Source: Allobosea lathyri (lineage in GTDB: Bacteria > Pseudomonadota > Alphaproteobacteria > Rhizobiales > Beijerinckiaceae). From it: a DNA stretch of 64,000 nucleotides. Location of the stretch: NCBI RefSeq assembly GCF_900108245.1, contig NZ_FNUY01000007.1, positions 282,839-346,838 of the forward strand, read 5' to 3'. The number at the start of each line of letters is the position of its first letter. Positions within the stretch are counted from its first letter, which is position 1. Below, piece after piece: positions 1 through 9,468 of this stretch. A program made the position numbers and the translations under genes. The notes beneath the pieces were generated by a model that worked only from the letters and a program-made list of their open reading frames with translations, was not told the DNA's origin and searched no databases.

Positions 1-734
1 ATCAGGTCGGCGGCAAGGTTCCGGCCGCCGGCGATCTCGACCATCTTGCCGAAATTCTCCTTGCCGAAGGACATGCAGCAATCATCCGAGAACCCGCCCG
101 CGCGCTCCATCATCACGACGGGCTTCTTCAGGTTCTGCACCTTGGCGAGGCGGTCCGTGATCTTGGCGATCTCGGCCGCGCGGAAGGCGATGAAATCCTC
201 TGCGATCGCCTCCTTGCCGAAGAGCTTGCCGATCAGCCGCATCGACGGCTCGGTGTTCTCGAAGGGCTTTTCGCGGAAATCGACATAGGCGACGGGGATG
301 CCGACCGAGGCGAGCTTCTCGACGAGGCTCGCCTCGTCGCTGGCGACCTTGGCCTCGACATTCAGGAACAGCACGTCGGGCTTGAGCGCGATCGCCTGCT
401 CGATATCGAAGGCGCCCTCCTTCATGCCGCCAAAGCTCGGGATTTTGGCGATCTCGGGATAGCGCGCGAGATAGGCCTTGTAACTGTCCGGATCGGCCTT
501 GGAGAGGTCGTCACGCCAGCCGACGACGCGCTTGAAGGGCGCATCCTTGTCGAGCGCGGCGACGAAATACATCTGCCGCCCTTCGCCGAGGATGACGCGC
601 TGGACGGGCGCCTCGACCTCGACCTTGCGGCCGAGCACATCGGTGACCACGACTTTTTCGGCAAAGGCCGGCAGCGAAGCGATGAGGGACGCGGCAAGAA
701 GCGACCCACGAAAAAGTCCGCGCAAGGAAACCAT
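1..734 (-). CDS. ABC transporter periplasmic substrate-binding protein, iron-siderophore/TroA type (3' end cut by window)
   Basis: Reading leftward from the ATG at 732-734 gives an uninterrupted frame that leaves the window, so only the first 244 residues are visible. It opens with a hydrophobic signal peptide ending near ALPAFA, then VVVTDVLGRKVEV and an RVILGEG segment typical of FepB/BtuF-like binding proteins (PF01497). The two-lobe fold is suggested by LKPDVLFLNVEAK and GIPVAYVDF. Such proteins hand ferric-siderophore, haem or cobalamin ligands to an ABC permease; which ligand cannot be told here. The permease and ATPase genes would lie beyond the left edge. It is divergent from a methyltransferase, and a weak Irr-like palindrome lies in the shared promoter region. 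Confidence 0.85.
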   Translation of the reverse strand, partial: MVSLRGLFRGSLLAASLIASLPAFAEKVVVTDVLGRKVEVEAPVQRVILGEGRQMYFVAALDKDAPFKRVVGWRDDLSKADPDSYKAYLARYPEIAKIPSFGGMKEGAFDIEQAIALKPDVLFLNVEAKVASDEASLVEKLASVGIPVAYVDFREKPFENTEPSMRLIGKLFGKEAIAEDFIAFRAAEIAKITDRLAKVQNLKKPVVMMERAGGFSDDCCMSFGKENFGKMVEIAGGRNLAADL

Positions 735-801
735 GAGATCAGCCTTCAAGATGAACTCGTTGGGTCCTATGGTCAGCATTCAGGAGACGCAAGATTTATG
801 T

Positions 802-818
802 TCTGGAATTACTCTAAA
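802..818. promoter_or_regulatory. Possible Irr/ICE-box-like iron control element
   Basis: The sequence TCTGGAA-TTA-CTCTAAA is an imperfect 7-3-7 inverted repeat. It resembles the iron-control-element consensus (TTTAGAA, short spacer, TTCTAAA) used by Irr in Hyphomicrobiales, with about three mismatches. It lies between a putative iron binding-protein gene (start 734) and a divergent methyltransferase (start 934). The match is weak and unverified. Confidence 0.3.
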
Positions 819-933
819 CAAAAACAAAACTCGCCACTTCAGGACACTGATCTTTCCGCAGCGCCAGAGTCACATGCCGCTTGCTTCCCGGTGCCCTTTC
901 GTGGTTTTGACGCGCGATAGAACGCAAAAACGA

Positions 934-1728
934 ATGTCGCGGATCATGACGGCACTGCATCACAATCTCAGCCTCAAGGACGAGATTCGCGACTACTGGT
1001 CGATGCGGTCGGAAACCTTCGACACCATGCCCGGCCATGAGATCTTCTCGGACGACGAGCGCCGGGGCTGGCTTGAGCTGTTCGCGCGCCATCTCGGCGA
1101 CGCCCAAGGCGGCCGCGCCCTGGACCTCGCCAGCGGAACCGGCGTCATCTCCCTGCTTCTGGCAGAACTCGGCTACAGCGTGACGGGGCTGGATCTCTCC
1201 GAGGCGATGTTGGCGCGGGCTCGTGCCAAGACCTCCGGCAAGCCGATCAAGCTCTATGCGGGCGATGCCGAGGATACATTCGAGGCCTCCGATAGCTACG
1301 ATGTCGTCGCGACACGTCATTTGGTCTGGACGCTGCCCGACCCGCCTGCGGCCTTCCGCGAATGGTTCCGCGTGCTGAAGCCCGGCGGCCGTGTCGGGAT
1401 CGTCGATGTCGACATGATCAATCCGCGCCCCGGCAACGGAAAGGCGCTGCGTGTGCTCGCGCGGCTGGCACGAAAGATCGCCAATCCGCCGCCGCCAGGC
1501 GCCCATGCCGCTGTTCACAACGACATCGTCTCCCGCGTCTATTTCTCGACAGGTTGCCGCCCTGAAGAGATCGCGCGCCTCCTCGGCGAGACCGGATTCG
1601 TCGACATCGCCATCGATCGCAACCTGCGGGCGATCCATCGCGCGCAGGGCCGTTTCATGCCGCTTCACCAGCGGCTCGAACGCGCCAGCCAGGACCGCTT
1701 CATCATCTCGGCCCGCAAGCCCGGCTGA
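934..1728 (+). CDS. Class I SAM-dependent methyltransferase
   Basis: A 264-residue protein. Motif I is ALDLASGTGVISLLL (SAM binding), followed by the acidic strand-2 end VTGLDLSEAMLARA and motif IV/post-I elements (VVATRHLVWTLPDP, FRVLKPGGRVGIVD). This is the UbiE/Methyltransf_11 fold; the substrate is not predictable. The frame stays open well upstream, but the residues before 934 are the antisense of the transporter gene and look non-coding, so the start is placed at 934; 946 is an alternative ATG. Divergent transcription with the substrate-binding protein gene suggests a shared regulator and possibly a shared ligand pathway, which is inference. Confidence 0.85.
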   Translation: MSRIMTALHHNLSLKDEIRDYWSMRSETFDTMPGHEIFSDDERRGWLELFARHLGDAQGGRALDLASGTGVISLLLAELGYSVTGLDLSEAMLARARAKTSGKPIKLYAGDAEDTFEASDSYDVVATRHLVWTLPDPPAAFREWFRVLKPGGRVGIVDVDMINPRPGNGKALRVLARLARKIANPPPPGAHAAVHNDIVSRVYFSTGCRPEEIARLLGETGFVDIAIDRNLRAIHRAQGRFMPLHQRLERASQDRFIISARKPG

Positions 1729-1774
1729 GTCCAAAGCCCGGCTAAGTCGAAGAAACCGAGAATTGGGGCCCGCT

Positions 1775-2686
1775 TCAGGCTTGTACAAAAGCCGGCGGTG
1801 ACCGGCAGATCGCGCGCACACAGTCGCGCAACCAGCGATGGGCAGGGTCTGCATCCAGCCTGGGATGCCAGAGCAGGGAAACGGTGATCTCGGGCACCGC
1901 GACGGGGAGCGGAAACGTGATCATGCCGGCGCGCATCGTCTGCGTATGACGCTCGGGCACGGCGGCCACGAGATCGGAGGCCCGTGCGAGCGCCAGCGCG
2001 CCAGAAAAACCACCCACGATCGTCGCGACTTCGCGCCGCAGCCCGACTGCCTCCAGCGCCTCATCGATCGGACCCGCATCGCGGCCACGGCGCGAGACGA
2101 GGATATGCCGGCAGGCGGCATAGCGATCGGGCGTGACCTCGCCTTGCGCCAGTGGATGTCCCTGGCGCACGACACCGACGAACCGATCGGAGAATAGCGC
2201 CTGCGCCCGGATTTCCGGACTCTGCGCCGGCCCGATCACACCGGTTTCGAGATCGACGCTGCCATCGCGCAGCGAGGCGCTGTCCTTGTCCGGCTTCTGC
2301 ACGAAGCGCAGCCGCACGCTGGGCGCCTCCTCCTGCAGGCGCACGATCAGCGCCGGGCCGAAGGCTTCGACGAAGCCGTCGCTGGCGCGGATCGAGAACG
2401 TCGCGACGAGGCGCTGCAGATCGAGCGCCGAGGCGGGGCGCAGCATCTCTTCGGCCTCCTGCACGACCGGCCCGACACGCGCCCGCAATTCAAGCGCGCG
2501 CGGCGTGGGCACGAGGCCGCGCCCAGCCCTGACCAGGAGCGGATCGCCGGTCGTCTCGCGCAATCGCGCCAGAGCCCGGCTCATCGCCGAAGGGCTGAGC
2601 CGCAAGCGCCGGGCAGCAACGGCGACGCTGCCTTCGGCGAGCAACACATCGAGAGTGACGAGCAGGTTGAGATCAGGCGGTGTCAT
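1775..2686 (-). CDS. LysR family transcriptional regulator
   Basis: A 303-residue LTTR. The N-terminal winged helix is clear (DLNLLVTLDVLLAEGSVAVAA, then a recognition helix with SPSAMSRALARLR), followed by a LysR_substrate effector domain. The start at 2686 (MTPPDLN) gives the usual LTTR length; the open frame continues 29 codons upstream but those residues do not fit the family. It is divergent from an MFS exporter gene starting at 2931, the classic arrangement in which the LysR protein controls its neighbour and itself from the 244-bp region between them. The effector is unknown. Confidence 0.9.
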   Translation of the reverse strand: MTPPDLNLLVTLDVLLAEGSVAVAARRLRLSPSAMSRALARLRETTGDPLLVRAGRGLVPTPRALELRARVGPVVQEAEEMLRPASALDLQRLVATFSIRASDGFVEAFGPALIVRLQEEAPSVRLRFVQKPDKDSASLRDGSVDLETGVIGPAQSPEIRAQALFSDRFVGVVRQGHPLAQGEVTPDRYAACRHILVSRRGRDAGPIDEALEAVGLRREVATIVGGFSGALALARASDLVAAVPERHTQTMRAGMITFPLPVAVPEITVSLLWHPRLDADPAHRWLRDCVRAICRSPPAFVQA

Positions 2687-2930
2687 GCCGGCAAGACTAG
2701 CACAGTCAATGGTGACATGGCGTTTCATGCACTGATCGAGTGCAAAAGCTGCGCCTTCCGCCACGCCACGCACGCCGCTATCTGCTTCGAAACACCTTTT
2801 CGGAGCTCATCATGATCCCCTGTCGCTTTGCTCCCGTCCCGGTTCATCGCCTTCCCCAGCCCGTCTCGACATCGCGCTGCTTGCTCGCCCTGTCGCAACC
2901 AGCCTCGCCGGCAGCGGAGAGGCGGAAGCA

Positions 2931-4373
2931 ATGCCTGTGAACATCCAACACTCCCTCGAAGCCGCGCCGATGCGAAGCGCCTCCGCGCGATGGGGCCTCA
3001 CCGGCCTGTCGCTTTGCATGCTGCTATCGTCCCTCGGCACCAGCATCGCCAATGTCGGCCTGCCCGCATTGGCGCAGGCCTTTTCCGCCTCCTTCCAGCA
3101 GGTGCAATGGGTCGTTCTCGCCTATTTGCTCGCCATCACCACGCTGAGCGTCGGCGTCGGGCGGCTCGGCGACCTGTTCGGGCGCCGCCGTCTCCTCCTC
3201 GTCGGCATAGCCCTCTTCACGCTGGGGTCCGCAGCATGCGGCCTCGCCTCCGGATTGCCGGGACTGATCGCAGCACGCGCTGTCCAGGGTTCGGGCGCCG
3301 CCATCATGATGACGCTGAGCCTCGCGCTCGTCGGAGAGGCCCTGCCGAAAGACCGGACCGGCAGCGCCATGGGTCTGCTGGGCACGATGTCGGCGGTGGG
3401 CACGGCGCTTGGGCCCTCGCTTGGCGGCGTTCTCATAGCGGGTTTCGGCTGGCGGGCGATTTTTCTCGCAACCTTGCCCTTCAGCGTCCTCGCCTTTGCG
3501 ATCATAGGGCGTGGTCTTCCGCCCGATCGCTTCAGGGAGACGGGAGACAGGCCGCGCTTCGACATGCTCGGCACGCTGCTGCTGGCCGCGACCCTGGCAG
3601 CCTACGCGCTGGCCATGACCTGGGGGCGCGGCAGTTTCGGCCCGCTCAACGCTGCGCTCCTGTTGGCCGCTGCTGCCGGAGCCGGCCTGTTCGTCTACGT
3701 TCAGGCAAAGGTGACCTCCCCACTGATCCGCCTCGCGATGCTGCGCGAGCCCGTCCTGCGGACCGGTCTGCTCACGAACATGCTGGTCGCGACGGTGATG
3801 ATGACGACGCTCGTCGTCGGTCCCTTCTATCTCGCAGGAGCGCTAGGCCTCGATGCAGCCGGCATCGGCCTGGCGATGGCTGTCGGGCCGGTGGTCTCGG
3901 CCCTGTCGGGCGTGCCGGCCGGCCGCCTGGTCGATCGTTTCGGCGCGCGGCTGATGACACTGGCCGGGCTCGCGATCATGATCCTCGCCGCCCTGCTCCT
4001 TGCGGCCCTGCCGCTGCGGGTCGGCATCGCCGGCTACATTGTAGCGCTGATGGTCCTCACGCCCGGCTACGCGCTGTTCCAGGCGGCCAACAACACGGCC
4101 GTGATGAGGGACATCGGCCCGGACCGGCGCGGGCTGGTCTCGGGAATGCTGAGCCTCGCCCGCAATCTCGGCCTCGTCACCGGCGCGTCTGCCATGGGCG
4201 CGGTGTTTGCCTTCGCCTCGCGGGCCGACGGCATCGCGACCTCAACGCCGGACGTGATCGCGACCGGCATGCGCATCACCTTCGGCCTGTCCGGTGGCTT
4301 GCTGCTCCTGGCCCTGGCCATCGCGATGCGCGCCGGACAACCCCGCACCGGAGGCACGAGTACCTCGCCTTGA
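2931..4373 (+). CDS. MFS drug/multidrug efflux transporter (DHA2-like)
   Basis: A 480-residue inner-membrane protein with many hydrophobic helices. Motif A between the second and third helices reads GRLGDLFGRRRLLL; motif C is visible as LGPSLGGVLI. Length and helix number (about 14) fit the EmrB/QacA DHA2 group of proton-driven exporters. GGAG-type ribosome-binding sequence precedes ATG 2931. Control by the divergent LysR gene is likely. The substrate cannot be inferred. Confidence 0.88.
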   Translation: MPVNIQHSLEAAPMRSASARWGLTGLSLCMLLSSLGTSIANVGLPALAQAFSASFQQVQWVVLAYLLAITTLSVGVGRLGDLFGRRRLLLVGIALFTLGSAACGLASGLPGLIAARAVQGSGAAIMMTLSLALVGEALPKDRTGSAMGLLGTMSAVGTALGPSLGGVLIAGFGWRAIFLATLPFSVLAFAIIGRGLPPDRFRETGDRPRFDMLGTLLLAATLAAYALAMTWGRGSFGPLNAALLLAAAAGAGLFVYVQAKVTSPLIRLAMLREPVLRTGLLTNMLVATVMMTTLVVGPFYLAGALGLDAAGIGLAMAVGPVVSALSGVPAGRLVDRFGARLMTLAGLAIMILAALLLAALPLRVGIAGYIVALMVLTPGYALFQAANNTAVMRDIGPDRRGLVSGMLSLARNLGLVTGASAMGAVFAFASRADGIATSTPDVIATGMRITFGLSGGLLLLALAIAMRAGQPRTGGTSTSP

Positions 4374-4436
4374 ACGCCGCCCTTCACGCAGCTGCGGCAT
4401 TTTTCCGATAAGGCTCCTGGCGAGGAGGCGCCCATC

Positions 4437-5072
4437 ATGAGCATAGCGAACGACGCCCGTTTCTGGGACCGGGCGTCACGAAAATACGCCAAAGGTGCGA
4501 TTGCCGATCAGGCTGGATACGAGCGCACGCTGGACCGGACCCGCGCCCTGTTGGGACCGGCCGACAGGGTGCTGGAACTGGGCTGCGGAACCGGAACGAC
4601 GGCGCTCCGGCTCTCAAGCGATGTTCAAACCTATCTTGCGACGGATGTTTCCCCCGGAATGATCGCAATTGCCAATGAGAAGCACGCGGCCAAGCCTATT
4701 CCGGCCCTAGCCTTCCGCACCGCGACCGCAGAAGCGCTTGCGCCCGACGCCGGACAGTTCAACGCGGTTCTGGGATTCAGCTATCTCCATCTGGTCCGCG
4801 ACCTGCCCGGCACGCTGCGCCGCATCCACGCCTTGCTCGCGGCGGAGGGCCTGTTCATTTCCAAGACACCCTGCGTCGGGGATATGAACCCGCTCATCCG
4901 GCTTGCCTTGCCCGCGATGCGCGCGATCGGCAAAGCCCCCTATGCCGGCGTCTTTCGGGCGGCGGAGCTCAGCCGGCATATCCACGCCGCAGGCTTCGAT
5001 ATTCTCACCACGGAAAACCACGCAACGAAGGGCAACGACAACCGCCCCTACATCGTGGCTCGCAAGAGGTGA
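4437..5072 (+). CDS. Class I SAM-dependent methyltransferase
   Basis: A 211-residue protein beginning MSIANDARFWDRASRKYAKG. The SAM-binding loop is VLELGCGTGTTALRL, followed by ATDVSPGMIAIA and a late LLAAEGLFISKTPC strand. An AGGAGG-like ribosome-binding sequence lies just before ATG 4437. It is in the same direction as the MFS gene, 63 bp downstream, and could be co-transcribed with it. Substrate unknown; small-molecule methylation is the family default. Confidence 0.87.
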   Translation: MSIANDARFWDRASRKYAKGAIADQAGYERTLDRTRALLGPADRVLELGCGTGTTALRLSSDVQTYLATDVSPGMIAIANEKHAAKPIPALAFRTATAEALAPDAGQFNAVLGFSYLHLVRDLPGTLRRIHALLAAEGLFISKTPCVGDMNPLIRLALPAMRAIGKAPYAGVFRAAELSRHIHAAGFDILTTENHATKGNDNRPYIVARKR

Positions 5073-5333
5073 CGTGAACGTCGGGCTTGCGTGGAAACCC
5101 GTCCAATACGTCTCCCGCGGCCGGTTAGATCAAAGCCCCGTTGTATTGAGGATCGTGACCGCTTTCGACTCGACGAGGACGTCCAGAACGCCCGCTCTTG
5201 GGCAGCCCAGTCAGCCCAAAAATGCCACTTTGTTCACACATTGTCGTTTGAATCGGTAGCTGTGGCGATCAGCCGCGACGACCAATAGCCTGCGAGGATA
5301 CTTTTAAATCGGGAACGACGACGGAGTAACTTG

Positions 5334-6440
5334 ATGGTGCCTGGAACCCGGCCTAGGCCTACCAGTTCGGTGCCGCACCGTCCTCCCATAAGGTCTGCGC
5401 CGGCTGTTGCCGTGTTTGCGTGCTTAGGCGTCTTTGCGAGTCCTCCGTCCGGGCTCAATACTTTCGGGGCAATCGCAAACGCGGCCGAACCGACAGAGGC
5501 AGGTTCGGGCGACAAGAAGAAGGGCCGGGCGGCCAAGACAGGGTCTGGCGTTCCCCCTCGCATGGAGCAGCCGGAACCGCGGGACGCCAGCACGCTCTCT
5601 CCTTCTTATTCCGTGGGCCAGCTTGGTGATCATCTGTGGTCTGTACGCTGGGAACTGGCCGCCGTCGGCGGTGCGCTTGCCGTCATCGGGTTGGCTGATT
5701 GGGGATGGGGGGATTCCAACTTTCGGTTCATTGAGGAAGGCTGGTTTGCCAAGAACACGCGCCATGGCGGCATGGACAAGATCGGCCATGCCTTTTCCAC
5801 TTTCGTCATTGCGGACCTCCTCACGGACCGGATCCGCGCAAGTGCGGCCAATTCCACCGGTGCCCAGATCACCGGCTCGCTACTCGCATTCGGCATCATG
5901 GGTTTAGCTGAGACCCTCGACGGGTTCGCTGGCAAGCATCGCTTCTCGCGGGAGGACATTGCCGCAAATGCTGTCGGCGCGGCGTTCTCGATGATCCGGA
6001 ACACGGTCCCTGGAATGAGAGAAAAGCTGGACTGGCGATTGCTGTACACGCCTGCGAGCTATGAAAAGTACGGGATCACGACCTCTGATGGCGGCTTCCT
6101 GCCGCCTTACGAACGTCAACGCTATGTCATGGCATTGAAGGGGAGTGGATTTGCCCCGCTCAAAAGCACGCCGCTGCGATATGCTGAACTTCATGTCGGC
6201 TTCGATGCGCGTGGCTTTGAAAATAAAGAGCGCGCTCTCAGGTATCCGATCGAGCGGACATTCTACGTCGGTGTCGGCCTCAATTTGAATGAGGTCCTCT
6301 TCGGAGCAGGGAACCTGCCAAATTTTTCCAAGCAGAAGGATACATTGCCAGCCCGCGTAGCTCAGAAGGCGTTTGAGTACATCCAGGTGCCCTACACCGC
6401 GACTTACGGCGGGAAGCGCTTCTCGACCATTCGCAGGTGA
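5334..6440 (+). CDS. DUF2279 family predicted periplasmic/lipoprotein-like protein
   Basis: A 368-residue protein. After a proline-rich N-terminus there is a hydrophobic stretch and a possible signal cleavage near AIANAAEP. The core has the DUF2279 (YfiM-like) signature: a Trp-rich helix (GLADWGWGDSNFRFIEEGWF), GGMDKIGHAFSTF, a hydrophobic helix with GLAETLDGF, and REDIAANAVGAAFS. The last third is charged and probably soluble. The start is ATG 5334, with GGAG seven bases upstream; a TTG immediately before it is in frame. No biochemical role is established for this family that I can name. Confidence 0.75.
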   Translation: MVPGTRPRPTSSVPHRPPIRSAPAVAVFACLGVFASPPSGLNTFGAIANAAEPTEAGSGDKKKGRAAKTGSGVPPRMEQPEPRDASTLSPSYSVGQLGDHLWSVRWELAAVGGALAVIGLADWGWGDSNFRFIEEGWFAKNTRHGGMDKIGHAFSTFVIADLLTDRIRASAANSTGAQITGSLLAFGIMGLAETLDGFAGKHRFSREDIAANAVGAAFSMIRNTVPGMREKLDWRLLYTPASYEKYGITTSDGGFLPPYERQRYVMALKGSGFAPLKSTPLRYAELHVGFDARGFENKERALRYPIERTFYVGVGLNLNEVLFGAGNLPNFSKQKDTLPARVAQKAFEYIQVPYTATYGGKRFSTIRR

Positions 6441-7017
6441 CGGTAAGAGGTTACGTTGCCACTCGGACCTCGTCCGCATTGCCCTTGTCTAGCCGGAGAG
6501 TCTCCTCGTCACGGGCGGCGGGCAGACTCGGTCGTTTGAAGCTTGTCGGCAAGGTTACCATGCGGCAGAACGCGGTTTCGTTCCCCATCGCAGGCACTCG
6601 CCGCTGCTGCACAAATGCCTGCTATCGGACATGCTGCCGATGTCGCCCTCAACCCTAAGCTGACGCTCCAATCACCGAGTACGATGACTGGCGGCATCGG
6701 GTTATCGTCAGAATCAGCTTGCGGTCGCCCAGAGACGCCTCCGACACGATGTGCTTACCGTATTGGCGCAGCGAATGATGCCCAATCGCCCATCGGCGCA
6801 CTGAAGGACTGCCTCCGAAAGCACGCCAGCCTTCTGGTCGAGTGACCCCGTGCAAGTAACGCCTCGATCCGATCGAAAGCGGAAAACGTCGGTTTGCCCG
6901 ATCTGTACCGGCAATCCACCGGCGCAAAACCCGCGCCGGGCTCCACCAACCGTCAATGGCGGCTGCGACGGACGGCTGCGTCGGAATCGAGGACGCCCAT
7001 GGAAGCGCCGCATGCGC
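6441..7017. other. 577-bp stretch without a recognised gene
   Basis: Short open frames exist on both strands (for example 6543-6845 and 6655-6927), but they overlap each other antisense, lack good ribosome-binding sequences and resemble no family I know. I see no RNA gene, terminator or clear repeat. Confidence 0.5.
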
Positions 7018-8259
7018 TCAGCGCAGCAACCCCAAGGGCGCTAGGACGGTCTCGTCAATTTTACCCTGCGGGCTGACCATCTCCATGCCCCCCCAGCCCT
7101 TGAAGTTCCAATAGGCCCACGGCATTCGCTGGCTCTCGGCCGCCCGCCGGACGTTCTCGATCCACCGCAATCTGTCGCCGCCCAGCGGTCGTTCACGTGC
7201 GCTTGCGACGCAGCCGAACTCACCGAGCAATATCCGCTCCGGCTCGATGCCGTTCGAGCGTCCCCAAGCTGCCACTGTGGCGAAATCCTTCTCGACCTGC
7301 GCCGGGCCGTGGCCCTTCCGCACCAGCGCGTCGACGAGTTGACCAGTCCGCGCCGTAGCCCTGGCACTTGCGTCGCCGACGAGATCGGGAGCGGATTGGA
7401 CGCGCCGGGTAGCGGCATCGACCAGCCCCCGAGCCTCAGCGGCAGTCATAGGCCACGGCACACCGGCGAGAAACTGCGCATCGTCGCCGGGCACGCCCTG
7501 GTGTGTGAAGCTGTGCGGGTCGTAGTAGTGGAATGTGTAGAAGACGTTGCTGCCCTGGAAGGGCCGCGTATCCAGACGCACCAATCCCGGCCAGTTGCTC
7601 CACATCGCTCCCGTGAGGACCAGCGGCAGGTTGGGTGCTGCGGCGCGCGCGCGGCGGTGCAGTGTTTCCAGCATCACCTGCCAGCGCGGTAGATCGGCAG
7701 GAGCCTCGATCCAGGGCTCATTCATGAGCTCGAAGACAGTCTTGTCATGCGGCAGGCCGTTCAGAACGCCGGCGAGGCGTTCCACCAGATCGCCGTAGGA
7801 CGAGAAGACGGCCGCTCCCGGCGCCATCAGGCTCCGAGGCGAATAAACGGGGTTGAGGGCGATGGGATGGAGATCGACGATCACGCTAAACCCGGCGGCC
7901 TGGAAGCGTTGGACCAAAGCTATGGCTTGCCCGTCGAGCACGGCCGCCCGCTCCGTTCCGGCGGCGTCCATGAAAATCCCAGGATCGAGCGTCAACCTTA
8001 CGAAATCGAACCCCCACGCGGAGAGCATCCGAAGGTCATCGTCTCCGAGTTGAAAACGCGCCCCCTTGAATGCTGGCCATGCGTACACGGTCTTTCCATC
8101 GACCTGCTTCACCTCGGGCCAGTTCAGCGGCAGATGAACGCCGATCCCACGTCGGAGTTTTGGCACCATGCCAGTTTGAAGGGCCTGAGCGCACGTCACG
8201 CCAGGCACAGTGCCGACAAGCATGCCGAGGCACGAGCGGCGCGTAACGGGACCAAGCAT
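7018..8259 (-). CDS. Glycoside hydrolase family 5 (cellulase-like), exported
   Basis: A 413-residue enzyme with a Tat-like N-terminus (TRRSCLGMLVGTVPG). The GH5 TIM-barrel hallmarks are present: FVRLTLDP, VIVDLHPIA, the acid/base in FELMNEPWIE (Asn-Glu-Pro), the FYTFHYYDPHSFTHQG strand and the nucleophile Glu in ILLGEFGCVAS. It would hydrolyse beta-linked glucan or mannan backbones in the periplasm or outside. It starts one base after the stop of the GDSL hydrolase gene, so the two form a tight operon. A polysaccharide-trimming or capsule-processing role is likely; the exact substrate is not. Confidence 0.88.
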   Translation of the reverse strand: MLGPVTRRSCLGMLVGTVPGVTCAQALQTGMVPKLRRGIGVHLPLNWPEVKQVDGKTVYAWPAFKGARFQLGDDDLRMLSAWGFDFVRLTLDPGIFMDAAGTERAAVLDGQAIALVQRFQAAGFSVIVDLHPIALNPVYSPRSLMAPGAAVFSSYGDLVERLAGVLNGLPHDKTVFELMNEPWIEAPADLPRWQVMLETLHRRARAAAPNLPLVLTGAMWSNWPGLVRLDTRPFQGSNVFYTFHYYDPHSFTHQGVPGDDAQFLAGVPWPMTAAEARGLVDAATRRVQSAPDLVGDASARATARTGQLVDALVRKGHGPAQVEKDFATVAAWGRSNGIEPERILLGEFGCVASARERPLGGDRLRWIENVRRAAESQRMPWAYWNFKGWGGMEMVSPQGKIDETVLAPLGLLR

Positions 8260-8260
8260 T

Positions 8261-9004
8261 CTACCAGCCTAGTCTAACAAACGCGTCGTTTACCGCGACC
8301 GCCACCTCCAGCGCTCCAGCGTCGTTCAAATGCAGCTTGTCGGACCGCAACGAACGCGGGAGCGTGCCGCGCGAAACCGCAAGCCTGTCTTCTTCGAACC
8401 GATGGTTCGCCTTGGCGAGCAGCAAGTCGTTTATCGGGACAAACCGCTCGCCATAGGCAGCCTTGAGCGCAGCATTGATCTTGAGGATGCTGTTATGGTC
8501 GGGCTCGCCAACGAATTCGTTCGGCATATCCGCCGTCGTCACGCCCAGCACGAGGTATTTTGACCCCGGATTTAGAGACGCCACCATCGCCCCGACATTC
8601 GCGATGACCTGATCCGGGAGGTAGGAGTCGTTGCGACCCGCCCAGATCACGACCGATTCCGGTCCCGCTATTCGAGGGCGCTGAAGGAACCGGGCCTTGA
8701 TGTCGGAGCTGGTTTCCTTGGGAATGCCGAGATTGACGGTCCGCCGCTGAAAAATCGCCTGGAGCATATGCGGATAATCCCGCCAGGCCGAGCCGCCATA
8801 GCCGGAGGTGAGACTGTCTCCCCAAAAATGGATTGGCAAATCTGCTACATGCAGCGAGCGATAGTCGCCCACCACCAACCGCTTGCCGTCGTTATACAGG
8901 GCGGACGCCAGCGCCCGGCCCCTATGTCCGGCCATGATCGAGGCGACAAAAAACGCCAGCAAGATCGCGCCAATAGTCACGACCAGTAGGTTGCGCAATC
9001 TCAC
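8261..9004 (-). CDS. SGNH/GDSL-family hydrolase, membrane-anchored or secreted
   Basis: A 247-residue protein with one N-terminal hydrophobic helix (LLVVTIGAILLAFFVASI). All four SGNH blocks are visible: block I HFWGDSLTSGY (nucleophile Ser), block II NLGIPKETS (Gly), block III IWAGRNDSYL (Asn) and block V DKLHLNDAG (Asp/His). The family comprises esterases, including polysaccharide O-acetyl esterases. The start codon is GTG 9004, preceded by GGAGAG. It is first in an operon with the GH5 gene, which suggests deacetylation and cleavage of the same glycan. Three 19-bp tandem repeats lie just upstream. Confidence 0.85.
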   Translation of the reverse strand: MRLRNLLVVTIGAILLAFFVASIMAGHRGRALASALYNDGKRLVVGDYRSLHVADLPIHFWGDSLTSGYGGSAWRDYPHMLQAIFQRRTVNLGIPKETSSDIKARFLQRPRIAGPESVVIWAGRNDSYLPDQVIANVGAMVASLNPGSKYLVLGVTTADMPNEFVGEPDHNSILKINAALKAAYGERFVPINDLLLAKANHRFEEDRLAVSRGTLPRSLRSDKLHLNDAGALEVAVAVNDAFVRLGW

Positions 9005-9393
9005 CGAGAGACTCTCCTCGCCACGAATGTCAGGGTATCATTGGAATTTCAGGGTATCGTTGCAATTTCACGGTATCGTTGAAAGTCTATCGACCGACAC
9101 GGCTTCACACGCGACCCGGCGCGACGCCGGGTTCACGAAGCCAAAATTGATCTCCTCAATCGTGACTGTCTGAAGCTTCGGGAACCGCCTATATGCGGTC
9201 CTTGTGGTCTCGCCAAGCTTTGTTCCCCGGTCGTCGGGATCGCGTGCATGGCGAGGGTCGACCAGAGCGCTTCGAGTTCGCGCTTGGTGATGATGGCAGC
9301 TTCCTCGACGTGACGCCGGTCTGCAGCAAGGTGCGGAAAGGCCCGAAACCGCCGTGCTTATCGAAGATTTTGAGGTTTTCGGCGCGATTTTTC
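9005..9393. other. 389-bp stretch between the GDSL gene and tRNA-Gln
   Basis: It contains the three tandem repeats at 9031-9087. The rest shows no intact gene. On the minus strand two frames carry protein-like stretches (around 9100-9210 and 9210-9310) that are not joined into one frame, so they may be debris of a decayed gene. Confidence 0.4.
9031..9087. repeat. Three tandem 19-bp direct repeats upstream of the GDSL-GH5 operon
   Basis: Copies at 9031-9049, 9050-9068 and 9069-9087 share the core CA(G/C)GGTATC(A/G)TTG(G/C/A)AATTT, the third copy being most diverged. The array lies 27-83 bp upstream of the GTG start at 9004 on the minus strand, where operator or promoter elements would be expected. 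Confidence 0.8.

Positions 9394-9468
<75 letters not shown>

Noticed and set aside
499..933. N-terminal extension of the first methyltransferase
   Set aside because: These codons are antisense to the substrate-binding protein gene and show no protein-like pattern; the methyltransferase fold begins after 934.
9100..9310. Decayed protein gene on the minus strand near tRNA-Gln
   Set aside because: Protein-like stretches occur in two different frames, but neither is long nor matches a family I can name, so no pseudogene is called.
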